Assembly (NCBI RefSeq): GCF_018070025.1
Contig: NZ_JAGPYQ010000001.1
Span: forward strand, 3,720,001 to 3,784,000
Direction: 5' to 3'
Origin: Streptomyces liliiviolaceus
GTDB lineage: Bacteria; Actinomycetota; Actinomycetes; Streptomycetales; Streptomycetaceae
DNA length: 64,000 bases
Part shown: in pieces, positions 1 through 10,053 of the stretch
Layout: every line of letters begins with the position of its first letter
Position numbering within the stretch: the first letter of the stretch is position 1
Translations under genes and position numbers: made by a program
The notes under the pieces: model-generated
The model's database searches: none
The model's input: only the letters and a program-made list of their open reading frames with translations
What the model was told of the DNA's origin: nothing

Positions 1-1
1 G

Positions 2-508
2 GCCGGCGAGTACACCTCCGTGGCCTCGCAGCGCGAACTCGTCGAGGCCGAACTCGACGTGGAGCGGCGGGAGTTGAGGAGGCACCCGCAGGACGAGGAG
101 CATGAGCTGGCGCTGCTGTACGAGGCCCGCGGGGTGGAGCCCGCGCTCGCCGGTGAGGTCGCCCGGCAGCTGTCCCGCGACCCCGAGCAGGCGCTGGAGA
201 TCCACGCCCGGGAGGAGCTGGGCATCGATCCCGGCGACCTGCCCTCGCCCGTCGTCGCCGCCGTGTCGAGCTTCGGCGCGTTCGCCCTGGGCGCCCTCCT
301 CCCCGTCCTGCCGTACCTGCTGGGGGCCGCCACCCTCTGGCCCGCCCTGCTGCTCGCCGCGCTCGGACTCTTCGCCTGCGGGGCGATCGTCGCCCAGGTG
401 ACCGCCAGGTCGTGGTGGTTCAGCGGGCTGCGGCAGCTCGCCCTGGGCGGGGCCGCCGCCGGTGTGACGTACGCCCTGGGCAGTTTCTTCGGAACGGCCG
501 TAGGATGA
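2..508 (+). CDS. VIT1/CCC1-family transporter, 5' end cut off by the window
   Basis: C-terminal part of a membrane protein of the VIT1/CCC1 (vacuolar iron transporter-like) family, which moves Fe2+ or Mn2+ across membranes. The reading frame is open to the first base of the window, so the true start lies upstream. The first visible residues, GEYTSVASQRE, match the conserved end of the family's first membrane pair (GEYxSVxSQ). A charged, Glu/Arg-rich cytoplasmic stretch follows, then three hydrophobic helices at about visible residues 85-105, 112-132 and 143-165. Metal specificity cannot be told from this fragment. No partner gene is adjacent; gltB lies 412 bases downstream on the same strand. 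Confidence 0.8.
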   Translation, partial: AGEYTSVASQRELVEAELDVERRELRRHPQDEEHELALLYEARGVEPALAGEVARQLSRDPEQALEIHAREELGIDPGDLPSPVVAAVSSFGAFALGALLPVLPYLLGAATLWPALLLAALGLFACGAIVAQVTARSWWFSGLRQLALGGAAAGVTYALGSFFGTAVG

Positions 509-920
509 CCGGCACCGCTTGATCGCGCACCTATGCACGGGACTGCATAAGTAGCCGTTACTCGGCGGTTTCGAACGCTTAACCATTGGGCATGAGCCGT
601 AAGCGCCGCGGGCAATGACGACCGCGCCGCACCACACGCACATCATCAGCAGCAGGTGACGTTGCCTGCCGTGATCGGGCCGACGGTCATTGATCTGACC
701 GAAAAGGCCCCCTTTTTCAGCCGCCACGAGCGGCGCCTCGCCGCGACCCGTGGCGTCCGCATGATGGAACGCGGTATCCGGTTCACGAGAACCGCTCCAT
801 CATGTAACCTGCACGAAATTTTGCACTCTCGCTAAGGGCCAACGTCGTCCCTCGGCACTTGCCCCCAGAGCCTCAAGGCCTGGGAGGTGCCCCCCAGACA
901 CGACGACGACGGGAGAGCCG
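509..920 (+). promoter_or_regulatory. Long upstream region of gltB with a nested hairpin
   Basis: A 412-base gap before gltB with no convincing ORF. It holds a two-part inverted repeat: outer arms ATGATGGA (761-768) and TCCATCAT (796-803), and inner arms CGGTTC (779-784) and GAACCG (789-794) around an ACGA loop. No T-run follows, so a simple intrinsic terminator is unlikely. TGCACGAAATTTTGCA (810-825) is a further short dyad. The gltB ribosome-binding site is GGGAGAG just before 921. I could not place a -10/-35 pair or a convincing GlnR box. Whether the hairpin acts in DNA or RNA is unknown. Confidence 0.45.
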
Positions 921-3900
921 ATGCGTACGCCGCGCCAGCCGTCCCAGCACTCCGAGAATGGCCAGAACTGGTCCTTCATGGATGCTCGCCCTGCCGCGCA
1001 GGGAATGTACGACCCGCGCAACGAGCACGACGCCTGCGGCGTCGGCTTCGTGGCGACCCTCACCGGTGAGGCGAGCCACGCGCTGGTCGAACAGGCGCTG
1101 ACCGTGCTCCGCAACCTGGAGCACCGCGGCGCGACCGGCTCGGAACCCGACTCCGGTGACGGCGCGGGCATCCTGTCCCAGGTCCCCGACGCCTTCTTCC
1201 GCGAGGTGGCCGAATTCGAGCTGCCCGAGGCCGGCTCGTACGCGGTCGGCATCGCCTTCCTGCCCGAGGACGGCACCGCCGACGCCGTCTCACGGATCGA
1301 GACGATCGCCGCCGAGGAGAACCTCACGGTGCTCGGCTGGCGCGAGGTCCCGGTCGCCCCCGGACTCCTCGGCGCCACCGCCCGCTCGACGATGCCCGCC
1401 TTCCGGCAGGTGTTCGTGGGGGACGGATCCAGCCAGGGCATCGACCTCGACCGCAAGGCGTTCGCGCTGCGCAAGCGTGCCGAGCGCGAGGCCGGCGTGT
1501 ACTTCCCGTCGCTCTCCGCCCGCACCATCGTCTACAAGGGCATGCTGACCACCGGCCAGCTGGAGCCCTTCTTCCCGGACCTGTCCGACCGCCGCTTCGC
1601 CTCCGCGATCGCGCTCGTGCACTCCCGGTTCTCCACCAACACCTTCCCGAGCTGGCCGCTCGCCCACCCGTACCGCTTCGTCGCGCACAACGGCGAGATC
1701 AACACGGTCAAGGGCAACCGCAACTGGATGGTCGCCCGCGAGTCCCAGCTCGGCTCGGACCTCTTCGGCACCGACAAGGCCCTCGACCGGATCTTCCCGG
1801 TCTGTACGCCCGACGCGTCCGACTCCGCCTCCTTCGACGAGGTCCTGGAGCTGCTGCACCTCGGCGGCCGGTCCCTCCCGCACTCCGTGCTGATGATGAT
1901 CCCGGAGGCCTGGGAGAACCACGCCTCCATGGACCCGGCCCGCCGCGCCTTCTACCAGTTCCACTCCACGATGATGGAGCCCTGGGACGGCCCGGCCTGC
2001 GTCACCTTCACCGACGGCACCCAGGTCGGCGCGGTCCTCGACCGCAACGGCCTGCGCCCCGGCCGCTACTGGGTCACCGACGACGGCCTCGTCGTCCTCG
2101 GCTCCGAGGTCGGCGTCCTCGACATCGACCCCGCGAAGGTCGTCCGCAAGGGCCGCCTGCAGCCCGGCCGCATGTTCCTCGTGGACACCGCCGAGCACCG
2201 GATCATCGAGGACGACGAGATCAAGGCCGGCCTCGCCGCCGAGAACCCGTACGCGGAGTGGCTGGAAGCCGGCGAGATCGAGCTCTCCGACCTGCCCGAG
2301 CGCGAGCACATCGTGCACACCCACGCCTCGGTCACCCGCCGCCAGCAGACCTTCGGCTACACCGAGGAAGAGCTGCGCGTCATCCTCGCCCCGATGGCCA
2401 AGACCGCCGGCGAGCCGCTCGGCTCCATGGGCACGGACTCGCCGATCGCGGCCCTGTCCGAGCGCCCCCGGCTGCTCTTCGACTACTTCACCCAGCTGTT
2501 CGCGCAGGTCACCAACCCGCCGCTGGACGCCATCCGCGAAGAGCTCGTCACCTCGCTGCGCTCCTCGCTGGGCCCCGCGGGCAACCTCCTCGAACCGACC
2601 GCCGCGTCCTGTCGAAGCGTCACCCTGCCCTTCCCGGTGATCGACAACGACGAGCTGGCCAAGCTCATCCACATCAACGCCGACGGCGACATGCCCGGCA
2701 TGAAGGCCGCGACCCTCTCCGGCCTGTACCGCGTCTCCGGCGGCGGCGACTCTCTCGCCGCCCGCATCGCGGAGATCTGCACCGAGGCCGACGCCGCCAT
2801 CGAGAACGGCGCCCGGCTGATCGTCCTCTCGGACCGGCACTCCGACGCCGAGCACGCGCCGATCCCCTCGCTGCTGCTCACCGCCGCCGTCCACCACCAC
2901 CTCATCCGCACCAAGCAGCGCACCCAGGTGGGCCTGCTGGTCGAGGCGGGCGACGTCCGCGAGGTCCACCACGTGGCCCTCCTCATCGGCTTCGGCGCCG
3001 CGGCCGTCAACCCGTACCTCGCGATGGAGTCCGTCGAGGACCTGGTCAGGGCCGGTACGTTCCTGCCGGGCATGGAGCCCGAGCAGGCCATCCGCAACCT
3101 GATCTACGCGCTCGGCAAGGGCGTCCTCAAGGTCATGTCCAAGATGGGCATCTCCACCGTCGCCTCCTACCGCGGCGCCCAGGTCTTCGAGGCCGTCGGC
3201 CTCGACGCGGCCTTCGTGCAGAAGTACTTCAGCGGCACCGCCACCAAGATCGGCGGCGTCGGCATCGACGTCGTCGCCAAGGAGGTCGCCGCCCGCCACG
3301 CGAAGGCGTACCCGGCCAGCGGCATCGCGCCCGCGCACCGCGCCCTCGACATAGGCGGCGAGTACCAGTGGCGCCGCGAGGGCGAGCCCCACCTGTTCGA
3401 CCCCGAGACGGTCTTCCGCCTCCAGCACTCGGCGCGCAGCAACCGCTACGACATCTTCAAGAAGTACACGGACCGCGTGAACGAGCAGTCCGAGCGCCTC
3501 ATGACGCTGCGCGGCCTGTTCGGCTTCGACTCGGGCCGCGAGCCGATCTCCCTCGACGAGGTCGAGCCGGTCAGCGAGATCGTCAAGCGCTTCTCCACCG
3601 GCGCCATGTCGTACGGCTCCATCTCCAAGGAAGCCCACGAGACGCTCGCCATCGCCATGAACCAGCTGGGCGCCAAGTCCAACACCGGTGAGGGCGGCGA
3701 GGACCCGGACCGCCTCTACGACCCGGCGCGCCGCTCGTCCATCAAGCAGGTCGCCTCCGGCCGCTTCGGCGTCACCTCCGAGTACCTGGTCAACGCCGAC
3801 GACATCCAGATCAAGATGGCCCAGGGCGCCAAGCCCGGCGAGGGCGGCCAGCTGCCCGGCCACAAGGTCTACCCGTGGGTCGCCAAGACCCGGCACAGCA

Positions 3901-5516
3901 CCCCGGGCGTGGGCCTCATCTCCCCGCCCCCGCACCACGACATCTACTCCATCGAAGACCTCGCCCAGCTGATCCACGACCTGAAGAACGCGAACCCGCA
4001 GGCGCGGATCCACGTGAAGCTGGTCTCCGAGGTCGGCGTCGGCACGGTCGCCGCGGGTGTCTCCAAGGCCCACGCGGACGTCGTCCTCATCTCCGGCCAC
4101 GACGGCGGAACGGGCGCCTCCCCGCTCACCTCGCTCAAGCACGCGGGCGGCCCCTGGGAGCTCGGCCTCGCCGAGACCCAGCAGACGCTGCTCCTCAACG
4201 GCCTGCGCGACCGCATCGTCGTGCAGACCGACGGGCAGCTCAAGACCGGCCGTGACGTCGTCATCGCCGCGCTCCTCGGCGCCGAGGAGTTCGGTTTCGC
4301 GACCGCGCCGCTCGTCGTCTCCGGCTGCGTCATGATGCGCGTCTGCCACCTCGACACCTGCCCGGTCGGCATCGCCACCCAGAACCCCGTCCTGCGCGAC
4401 CGGTTCACGGGCAAGGCCGAGTACATCGTCAACTTCTTCAAGTTCATCGCCGAAGAGGTCCGCGAGATCCTCGCCGAGCTGGGCTTCCGCACCATCGAGG
4501 AGGCCGTCGGCCACGCCGAGGCGCTCGACGTGGCCCGCGCGGTCGACCACTGGAAGGCGCAGGGCCTGGACCTGGCCCCGCTCTTCCACGTGCCCGAGCT
4601 GCCCGAGGGCGCGGCCCTGCACCAGACCATCGAGCAGGACCACGGCCTGGAGAAGGCGCTCGACAACGAGCTGATCAAGCTCGCCGCCGACGCCCTCAAC
4701 GCGACCGGCGCCACCGACGCCCAGCCGGTCCGCGCCCAGGTCGCCATCCGCAACATCAACCGCACGGTCGGCACCATGCTCGGCCACGAGGTGACGAAGA
4801 AGTTCGGCGGCGCGGGCCTGCCCGACGACACCGTCGACATCACCTTCACCGGCAGCGCGGGCCAGTCCTTCGGCGCGTTCCTGCCGCGCGGTGTGACGCT
4901 GCGCCTGGAGGGCGACGCCAACGACTACGTCGGCAAGGGCCTCTCCGGCGGCCGCGTGATCGTCCGTCCCGACCGGGGCGCCGACCACCTCGCCGAGTTC
5001 TCCACGATCGCCGGCAACACCATCGCGTACGGCGCGACGGGCGGCGAGCTGTTCCTGCGCGGCCGTACCGGCGAGCGCTTCTGCGTCCGCAACTCCGGCG
5101 CGACCGTCGTCGCCGAGGGCGTGGGCGACCACGGCTGCGAGTACATGACCGGTGGCCACGCCGTCGTCATCGGCGAGACGGGCCGCAACTTCGCGGCCGG
5201 CATGTCGGGCGGCATCGCGTACGTCATCGACCTGGACCGCGACAACGTCAACGCCGGGAACCTCGGCGCCGTCGAGGCACTGGACGACACGGACAAGCAG
5301 TGGCTGCACGACGTCGTGCGCCGGCACCAGGAGGAGACGGGCTCCACCGTCGCCGAGAAGCTCCTGGCCGAGTGGGACACCGCGGTGGACCGCTTCAGCA
5401 AGATCATCCCCAGCACGTACAAGGCAGTGCTCGCCGCCAAGGACGCCGCCGAGCGAGCCGGACTCGACGAGTCCGCGATCACCGAGAAGATGATGGAGGC
5501 GGCGACCAATGGCTGA
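921..5516 (+). CDS. gltB: Glutamate synthase (NADPH) large subunit
   Basis: Large subunit of GOGAT, which moves the amide nitrogen of glutamine to 2-oxoglutarate to give two glutamates; cytoplasmic, works with GltD. 1,531 residues, the normal size. The class II glutamine amidotransferase domain begins at Cys39 (DACGVGF), the expected N-terminal nucleophile after processing of a 38-residue propeptide. The central domain follows, then the FMN-binding synthase domain (about residues 830-1220). The 3Fe-4S cysteines are visible as [12 protein letters not shown] (C1136, C1142, C1147). The C-terminal part is the Gly-rich GXGXG beta-helix domain. The ATG at 921 is preferred over the ATG at 978 because GGGAGAG precedes it. 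The stop overlaps the gltD start by 8 bases, indicating translational coupling. Confidence 0.97.
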   Translation: MRTPRQPSQHSENGQNWSFMDARPAAQGMYDPRNEHDACGVGFVATLTGEASHALVEQALTVLRNLEHRGATGSEPDSGDGAGILSQVPDAFFREVAEFELPEAGSYAVGIAFLPEDGTADAVSRIETIAAEENLTVLGWREVPVAPGLLGATARSTMPAFRQVFVGDGSSQGIDLDRKAFALRKRAEREAGVYFPSLSARTIVYKGMLTTGQLEPFFPDLSDRRFASAIALVHSRFSTNTFPSWPLAHPYRFVAHNGEINTVKGNRNWMVARESQLGSDLFGTDKALDRIFPVCTPDASDSASFDEVLELLHLGGRSLPHSVLMMIPEAWENHASMDPARRAFYQFHSTMMEPWDGPACVTFTDGTQVGAVLDRNGLRPGRYWVTDDGLVVLGSEVGVLDIDPAKVVRKGRLQPGRMFLVDTAEHRIIEDDEIKAGLAAENPYAEWLEAGEIELSDLPEREHIVHTHASVTRRQQTFGYTEEELRVILAPMAKTAGEPLGSMGTDSPIAALSERPRLLFDYFTQLFAQVTNPPLDAIREELVTSLRSSLGPAGNLLEPTAASCRSVTLPFPVIDNDELAKLIHINADGDMPGMKAATLSGLYRVSGGGDSLAARIAEICTEADAAIENGARLIVLSDRHSDAEHAPIPSLLLTAAVHHHLIRTKQRTQVGLLVEAGDVREVHHVALLIGFGAAAVNPYLAMESVEDLVRAGTFLPGMEPEQAIRNLIYALGKGVLKVMSKMGISTVASYRGAQVFEAVGLDAAFVQKYFSGTATKIGGVGIDVVAKEVAARHAKAYPASGIAPAHRALDIGGEYQWRREGEPHLFDPETVFRLQHSARSNRYDIFKKYTDRVNEQSERLMTLRGLFGFDSGREPISLDEVEPVSEIVKRFSTGAMSYGSISKEAHETLAIAMNQLGAKSNTGEGGEDPDRLYDPARRSSIKQVASGRFGVTSEYLVNADDIQIKMAQGAKPGEGGQLPGHKVYPWVAKTRHSTPGVGLISPPPHHDIYSIEDLAQLIHDLKNANPQARIHVKLVSEVGVGTVAAGVSKAHADVVLISGHDGGTGASPLTSLKHAGGPWELGLAETQQTLLLNGLRDRIVVQTDGQLKTGRDVVIAALLGAEEFGFATAPLVVSGCVMMRVCHLDTCPVGIATQNPVLRDRFTGKAEYIVNFFKFIAEEVREILAELGFRTIEEAVGHAEALDVARAVDHWKAQGLDLAPLFHVPELPEGAALHQTIEQDHGLEKALDNELIKLAADALNATGATDAQPVRAQVAIRNINRTVGTMLGHEVTKKFGGAGLPDDTVDITFTGSAGQSFGAFLPRGVTLRLEGDANDYVGKGLSGGRVIVRPDRGADHLAEFSTIAGNTIAYGATGGELFLRGRTGERFCVRNSGATVVAEGVGDHGCEYMTGGHAVVIGETGRNFAAGMSGGIAYVIDLDRDNVNAGNLGAVEALDDTDKQWLHDVVRRHQEETGSTVAEKLLAEWDTAVDRFSKIIPSTYKAVLAAKDAAERAGLDESAITEKMMEAATNG

Positions 5517-6969
5517 TCCCAAGGGCTTTCTGAACCACGGCCGAGAGGTCGCCAGGACCCGCCCCGTCCAGGAGCGCGTCAGGGACTGGAACGAGGTCTA
5601 CGTCCCGGGCTCCCTCCTGCCCATCATCCCCACGCAGGCCTCGCGCTGCATGGACTGCGGCATCCCCTTCTGCCACAACGGCTGTCCGCTCGGGAACCTC
5701 ATCCCCGAGTGGAACGACTTCGCGTACCGCGAGGACTGGTCCGCGGCCTCCGAGCGGCTGCACGCCACGAACAACTTCCCGGAGTTCACCGGCCGCCTGT
5801 GCCCCGCGCCCTGCGAGTCGGCGTGCGTGCTGGGCATCAACCAGCCCGCCGTGACCATCAAGAACGTCGAGGTCTCGATCATCGACAAGGCGTGGGACAG
5901 CGGCGACGTCGCCCCCCAGGCCCCCGAGCGCCTCTCCGGCAAGACGGTCGCGGTCATCGGCTCCGGCCCCGCGGGCCTCGCCGCCGCACAGCAGCTCACC
6001 CGCGCCGGCCACACGGTCGCCGTCTACGAGCGCGCCGACCGCGTCGGCGGCCTCCTGCGCTACGGCATCCCCGAGTTCAAGATGGAGAAGCGGCACATCA
6101 ACCGCCGCATCGAGCAGATGCGCGCGGAGGGCACCCGCTTCCGTACGGGCATCGAGATCGGCCGCGACCTCAAGGCCACCGACCTGCGCAAGCGGTACGA
6201 CGCCGTCGTCATCGCCGCCGGCGCCACCGTCTCCCGCGACCTGCCGGTCCCCGGCCGCGAGCTGAACGGCATCCACTTCGCCATGGAGTACCTGCCGCTC
6301 GCCAACAAGGTGCAGGAGGGCGACTTCGTGGCGCCCCCCATCACCGCCGAGGGCAAGCACGTCGTCGTCATCGGCGGCGGCGACACCGGCGCGGACTGCG
6401 TGGGCACCGCCCACCGCCAGGGCGCGGCCTCCGTCACCCAACTGGAGATCATGCCCCAGCCGGGCGAGGACCGCGCTCCGCACCAGCCGTGGCCGACGTT
6501 CCCCATGCTCTACAAGGTCACCTCCGCGCACGAGGAGGGCGGCGAGCGGGTCTACGCCGTCTCCACCACCCACTTCGAGGGCGACGAGGACGGCAACGTC
6601 CAGTGGCTGCACCTCGGCGAGGTCGAGTTCATCGACGGCAAGCTCACCCCGAAGCCGGGCACGGAGCGCAAGATCCCCGCCCAGCTCGTCACCCTCGCCA
6701 TGGGCTTCACCGGCACCGACCAGGAGAACGGACTGGTCTCCCAGTTCGCCCTCGACCTCGACGAGCGCGGCAACATCGCCCGCGACCGCGACTACGCGAC
6801 CAACGTGCCCGGCGTGTTCGTCGCCGGTGACGCCGGGCGCGGCCAGTCCCTCATCGTGTGGGCCATCGCGGAGGGCCGCTCGGCCGCCCGCGGGGTCGAC
6901 CGCTTCCTGACGGGCGTCAGCGAGCTGCCGGCGCCGGTCCGCCCCACAGACCGCTCCCTGATGGTCTGA
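5509..6969 (+). CDS. gltD: Glutamate synthase small subunit
   Basis: Small (beta) subunit of glutamate synthase: takes electrons from NADPH through FAD and two 4Fe-4S clusters to the large subunit. 486 residues, full length. The N-terminal cluster cysteines are C47, C50, C55 and C59 ([13 protein letters not shown]), with a second group C98, C102 and C106 (CPAPCESAC). The FAD-binding dinucleotide motif is VIGSGPAG (about residues 147-154) and the NADPH motif is [11 protein letters not shown]. The last part has the usual [17 protein letters not shown] segment. The start ATG lies inside the end of gltB (ATGGCTGA), so the two genes form an operon. It ends before a strong palindrome that probably terminates it. 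Confidence 0.97.
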   Translation: MADPKGFLNHGREVARTRPVQERVRDWNEVYVPGSLLPIIPTQASRCMDCGIPFCHNGCPLGNLIPEWNDFAYREDWSAASERLHATNNFPEFTGRLCPAPCESACVLGINQPAVTIKNVEVSIIDKAWDSGDVAPQAPERLSGKTVAVIGSGPAGLAAAQQLTRAGHTVAVYERADRVGGLLRYGIPEFKMEKRHINRRIEQMRAEGTRFRTGIEIGRDLKATDLRKRYDAVVIAAGATVSRDLPVPGRELNGIHFAMEYLPLANKVQEGDFVAPPITAEGKHVVVIGGGDTGADCVGTAHRQGAASVTQLEIMPQPGEDRAPHQPWPTFPMLYKVTSAHEEGGERVYAVSTTHFEGDEDGNVQWLHLGEVEFIDGKLTPKPGTERKIPAQLVTLAMGFTGTDQENGLVSQFALDLDERGNIARDRDYATNVPGVFVAGDAGRGQSLIVWAIAEGRSAARGVDRFLTGVSELPAPVRPTDRSLMV

Positions 6970-7113
6970 CGCTCCACCCCCAAAGACGTCCCGTACAACG
7001 GTGTACGGAACTGAGCGCGGCGCCTGCCCTCGTCCCCGACCGGACCTGGTGGGCGCCGTGGTGCGTCCGCACGGGTTCGCGTCTGCGGGTTCGGTGGGGG
7101 CGGGCCTCAACGA

Positions 7114-7165
7114 TTGCGCAGTTCCCCGCGCCCCCAGGTACCTGGGGGCGCGGGGAACTGCGCAA
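7114..7165. terminator. Perfect 52-bp palindrome between convergent gltD and chitosanase genes
   Basis: Two head-to-head copies of the window's dispersed repeat (core GTTCCCCGCGCCCC) form a perfect 26-bp stem whose centre is CAGGT/ACCTG. It lies between two genes that converge, as expected of a bidirectional terminator. No long T-run follows on either strand, so termination would rest on stem stability, which is common in Streptomyces. The rest of the 6970-7213 gap shows no gene. Confidence 0.7.
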
Positions 7166-7213
7166 ACGGGGGCTAGGGGGCGCAGCCCCCATGCGGTTAC
7201 GGGGTGGGCAGGG

Positions 7214-8047
7214 CTACTTCACTTCGTACGGCTGGCCGTAGACCTTCCATTTTAGGGGCGTGTCCAGGTCCAGATTGCCGTCGTACAGGAACCGCCGCTG
7301 AGCCGTGTCCACACGAGACGTGTCCCCGCGCCCCTCGTCCTCCATCGTCTTCTTCCGCATGTCCAGGAAGATGTCGAGATACGCGGTCTCCTTGCCACCC
7401 TCCGCAGGAGTGTCCGCCTCCGCCATCGCCCGCTTACGGATGCCGAAGAAACCGGGATCGCTCCCGGGCCCGTGCATCACCATGGCGTCGTAGTAGATGA
7501 ACTGACCCAGCACACCGAGCCCGTCACGCTTCGCGATCCGTACCGCGGGGTCGAAATACACCCGGTCCCGCTCGGAATCCTGGGCCCGCTGGAACGCGAC
7601 TTTCCCCGCCTCCGCCTTCCAGGCAGCCACGAACCCGTCGCCCAACCCCTCATGCGACTCCGACCCGTCGACCTTCCGCAGGGCGGGCAGATAACGCGCC
7701 AGCGCATTCCCCGGATGCGCCTTCGTATAGCGCTCGACCAGGACGAGCAGATCATGCGTGCCGGTGGTGAAACCGATGATCCCCGCCGTGTACCCACGGC
7801 CGTCGTCGATGTCCTCGATGTAGTCGTACTGCGCACGCCAGTCCAGGCTGGAGTTCTCGGCGCTGGACACGATCCGCTGCGCCAGGTCCTTCTTCTCCGG
7901 CGCGTCCAGCCCGGCCGCACGCGCGTCGGGAGTGGCGCTCCGGCTGTCCGAACGTCCGCCGTCGTCACCGTGGCCGGGCACGACGAAGCAGGCGGCCACT
8001 GCGAACAGAGGGGCGACGACGAACAGCAGACGGCCAGCGCGTTTCAT
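7214..8047 (-). CDS. Secreted chitosanase, glycoside hydrolase family 46
   Basis: Endo-hydrolase of chitosan (GlcN-GlcN links), exported. 277 residues from the ATG at 8047. The N-terminus MKRAGRLLF plus a hydrophobic stretch is a signal peptide; VAAC at residues 17-20 resembles a lipobox, so it could be a lipoprotein rather than a freely secreted enzyme. The GH46 core is clear: SSAENSSLDW carries the general acid Glu64, and the Asp 18 residues on (Asp82 in DIDDGRGYT) is the base, matching E22/D40 of the Streptomyces N174 enzyme as I recall it. Also visible are DERDRVYFDPA-like and QFIYYDAMVMHGPG segments. I recall a second chitosanase at this locus in S. coelicolor (csnB). It is divergent from the next gene. 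Confidence 0.93.
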   Translation of the reverse strand: MKRAGRLLFVVAPLFAVAACFVVPGHGDDGGRSDSRSATPDARAAGLDAPEKKDLAQRIVSSAENSSLDWRAQYDYIEDIDDGRGYTAGIIGFTTGTHDLLVLVERYTKAHPGNALARYLPALRKVDGSESHEGLGDGFVAAWKAEAGKVAFQRAQDSERDRVYFDPAVRIAKRDGLGVLGQFIYYDAMVMHGPGSDPGFFGIRKRAMAEADTPAEGGKETAYLDIFLDMRKKTMEDEGRGDTSRVDTAQRRFLYDGNLDLDTPLKWKVYGQPYEVK

Positions 8048-8121
8048 GAGCAAAGAGTACGATCGGCGCAGGGTGCCGTGCCGCACCGGGTGGATTTTCC
8101 GTGTACGCCGGGGGAGGTTCT

Positions 8122-8340
8122 GTGAGCGTGGAGGAACTGGCGCTGCTGCGGGCGGAGTTGGATGTTCCCCTACCGGACGGCTTCACGGAACTGGACGGCC
8201 CGCAGGCCCTGTTGCTCGCCCAGGCACTGCGCAGGGCCCGTGAGCGCCGAGCCTCCGGACTGCACGAGTCCGTCGAGGACGCCCTCACCCTCGTACCGGC
8301 CCTGACCAGGGAACCTGTCCGCCGGATGTTCTTCCGCTGA
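8122..8340 (+). CDS. Small unknown protein, 72 residues
   Basis: Not recognised. The frame is open from 8101, but the GTG at 8122 is chosen because GGGGAGG (8111-8117) lies four bases before it. The product is acidic and helical, with the sequence ADELDVPLPDGF-like start, a run of Leu/Ala/Arg (AQALRRARERR) and the end VRRMFFR. No signal peptide or membrane segment. The stop is 11 bases before the next gene, so the two are probably co-transcribed. It is divergent from the chitosanase gene, with only about 75 bases for both promoters. Confidence 0.6.
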   Translation: MSVEELALLRAELDVPLPDGFTELDGPQALLLAQALRRARERRASGLHESVEDALTLVPALTREPVRRMFFR

Positions 8341-8351
8341 GGGGAATCCGC

Positions 8352-9455
8352 ATGGACACACTGCGCGGCAGAGCCGAGACCCTGAAGCTCGCCCGGCTGC
8401 TGGACGTCGAGCCACAGCGACTGGCGTTCCTCGAAGAGCTGCCCGCCGACGACGTACGCCTCTTCCGCGAACACGCCGTCGCCGCGCTCTTCGGCGAGGA
8501 CCCCGTCCTGCTCGACCGTATCGCCGGCATGACGAAACTGCTGCCCGCCGCCGTCGCCGCGGGCATCGCCCAGAAGGCACTGGGCCCGCGCCTGGCCGCC
8601 GCGCTCGCCGGCCGACTCGAACCGGCCCGCGCGGCCGACATCATCGACAGGCTCCCCGTCGACTTCACGGCCCGCTGCTGCCACCACGTCGACCCGCGCC
8701 GGATCGCCGGGATCATGGGCAGGCTGGACGACGACATCGTCGTACGCATCGCCCTGGTCCTCGCCGAACGCGGCGACCACCTCACGATGGGCCGGTTCGT
8801 CGGCCATCTGCGGGACTCGGCGCTGAAGAGCATCCTGCCGCAGCTCGCGGAAACGACTCTGCTGCGTACGGGGTTCGTCATCGACCATCCCGAGCGGCTC
8901 GGACACATCGTCGAACTGCTCGACGACCAACGGATCTCCGCGGTCATCGCGGCCGCCGCCGAGCACGATCTGTGGCCCGAGGCCATTGCCGTCGCGGGCA
9001 TGGCAGCCGGGGAGCAGCGGGCCCGGATCGCGTCGCTGACCGCCGCGCAGCCGGAGGGGCGGCTCGACTCCCTGATACGCGCCACGGCCGAGCAGGGCCT
9101 GTGGGAGTCGCTGCTGCCGATCGTGTCGCTGCTGAGCGAGAACGAACTGCGGGCCGTCGCCGCGCTGCCCGCGCTGCGGGACCCCGCGGTGTTGGACGGA
9201 CTCGTCCACGGAGTGGTGGCGACCGGGCTCTGGGGGGATTTTCTGCCGCTGGTGGGGGTGTTGCCGCCCAGTGCGCGGCGGGTGGTGGCGGGGGTTGCGG
9301 GGGCGCTCGACGACGCGGGCCTCGACGCGTTGGCCCGCGGGGTGGACAAGGAGGACCTCTGGGATCTGGTCCTCCCGCTCATCGAGCTGATGTCTGACTC
9401 GGTGCGGGAGCGGGTGCTTGCTGTGCGTGCGTTCCAGGAACGGTCGGCCGGGTAG
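8352..9455 (+). CDS. Unknown all-helical repeat protein, resembling MgtE N-domain repeats
   Basis: 367 residues. No named family is certain. It is built of repeated amphipathic helices with recurring Leu/Ala pairs; segments such as LEPARAADIIDRLPVDF and MGRLDDDIVVRIALVLAER resemble the superhelical N-terminal domain of MgtE magnesium channels (which reads pairs such as AAEILEEL), but no membrane channel domain follows. The repeats continue to the end (GLWESLLPIVSLLSE, GLWGDFLPLVGVLPP, EDLWDLVLPLIELMS): three copies of a GLW..LLPLV motif in the last third. No signal peptide or catalytic motif. It follows the 72-residue gene by 11 bases. A cytoplasmic scaffold or binding protein is a guess. Confidence 0.6.
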   Translation: MDTLRGRAETLKLARLLDVEPQRLAFLEELPADDVRLFREHAVAALFGEDPVLLDRIAGMTKLLPAAVAAGIAQKALGPRLAAALAGRLEPARAADIIDRLPVDFTARCCHHVDPRRIAGIMGRLDDDIVVRIALVLAERGDHLTMGRFVGHLRDSALKSILPQLAETTLLRTGFVIDHPERLGHIVELLDDQRISAVIAAAAEHDLWPEAIAVAGMAAGEQRARIASLTAAQPEGRLDSLIRATAEQGLWESLLPIVSLLSENELRAVAALPALRDPAVLDGLVHGVVATGLWGDFLPLVGVLPPSARRVVAGVAGALDDAGLDALARGVDKEDLWDLVLPLIELMSDSVRERVLAVRAFQERSAG

Positions 9456-9524
9456 CGGGGCCGGGCCCCTCCGGGGCGGGGTCTCGTCCCTACGGTGCGG
9501 CCCGGTGAGGGCTGGCCCAAAAGA

Positions 9525-9730
9525 TCGCGCAGTTCCCCGCGCCCCTGAGGGGGGTGGGGGTGTGGCTTGAGGGTTGCGTCCGGGCCGGTGGGGGTGGGCC
9601 TAAAAGATTGCGCAGTTCCCCGCGCCCCTGAGCGGGTGGGGGTGGGCCTTGAGGATTGCGCAGTTCCCCGCGCCCCTGAGCGGGTGGGGGTGGGCCTTGA
9701 GGATTGCGCAGTTCCCCGCGCCCCTGAAGG
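9525..9730 (+). repeat. Dispersed GC-rich repeat, one single copy plus a 48-bp tandem run
   Basis: Four same-direction copies of GCGCAGTTCCCCGCGCCCCTGA. The first starts at about 9527; the others start at 9608, 9656 and 9704, exactly 48 bases apart, with the spacer (GGGTGGGGGTGGGCCTTGAG and close variants) repeated too. A copy in the opposite direction lies at about 9914-9938. The whole gap 9456-10053 holds these repeats and no convincing gene; the qcrB ribosome-binding site GGGGAGG is near 10040. Confidence 0.85.
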
Positions 9731-10053
9731 GGTGGGAGCGAAAGAGCTTCGCGCTCCCTCCGGGAGGAGGGACCGCAAGTGTTGCCGGGGGGTGATGGCC
9801 CTCCGGCGTGGAGGGGGTGTGTCGGGATGTGTGGGCGCCGCGGCAACACGGCTTGACCCGACTTTGCGAGAGCGGCGACCGGACGTCCCGGCGCACCCCC
9901 GCCCCACCACGCACCTCAGGGGCGCGGGGAACTGCGCGACAAGCCCCCACCGGCGGTCAGCCAAGACACCGTCCGAACAACCCCTTCGCCTTCGCGGAAC
10001 TCCGTGCCACTCTGAACGGCGAGCGACGAGCGGAGCCAACGGGGAGGCCACCT

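Noticed and set aside
1290..5522. 1,410-residue open frame on the minus strand opposite gltB
   Set aside because: It mirrors the codon third-position GC bias of gltB. The translation is a low-complexity Val/Gly/Asp/Leu mix with no motif, and gltB itself is unmistakable.
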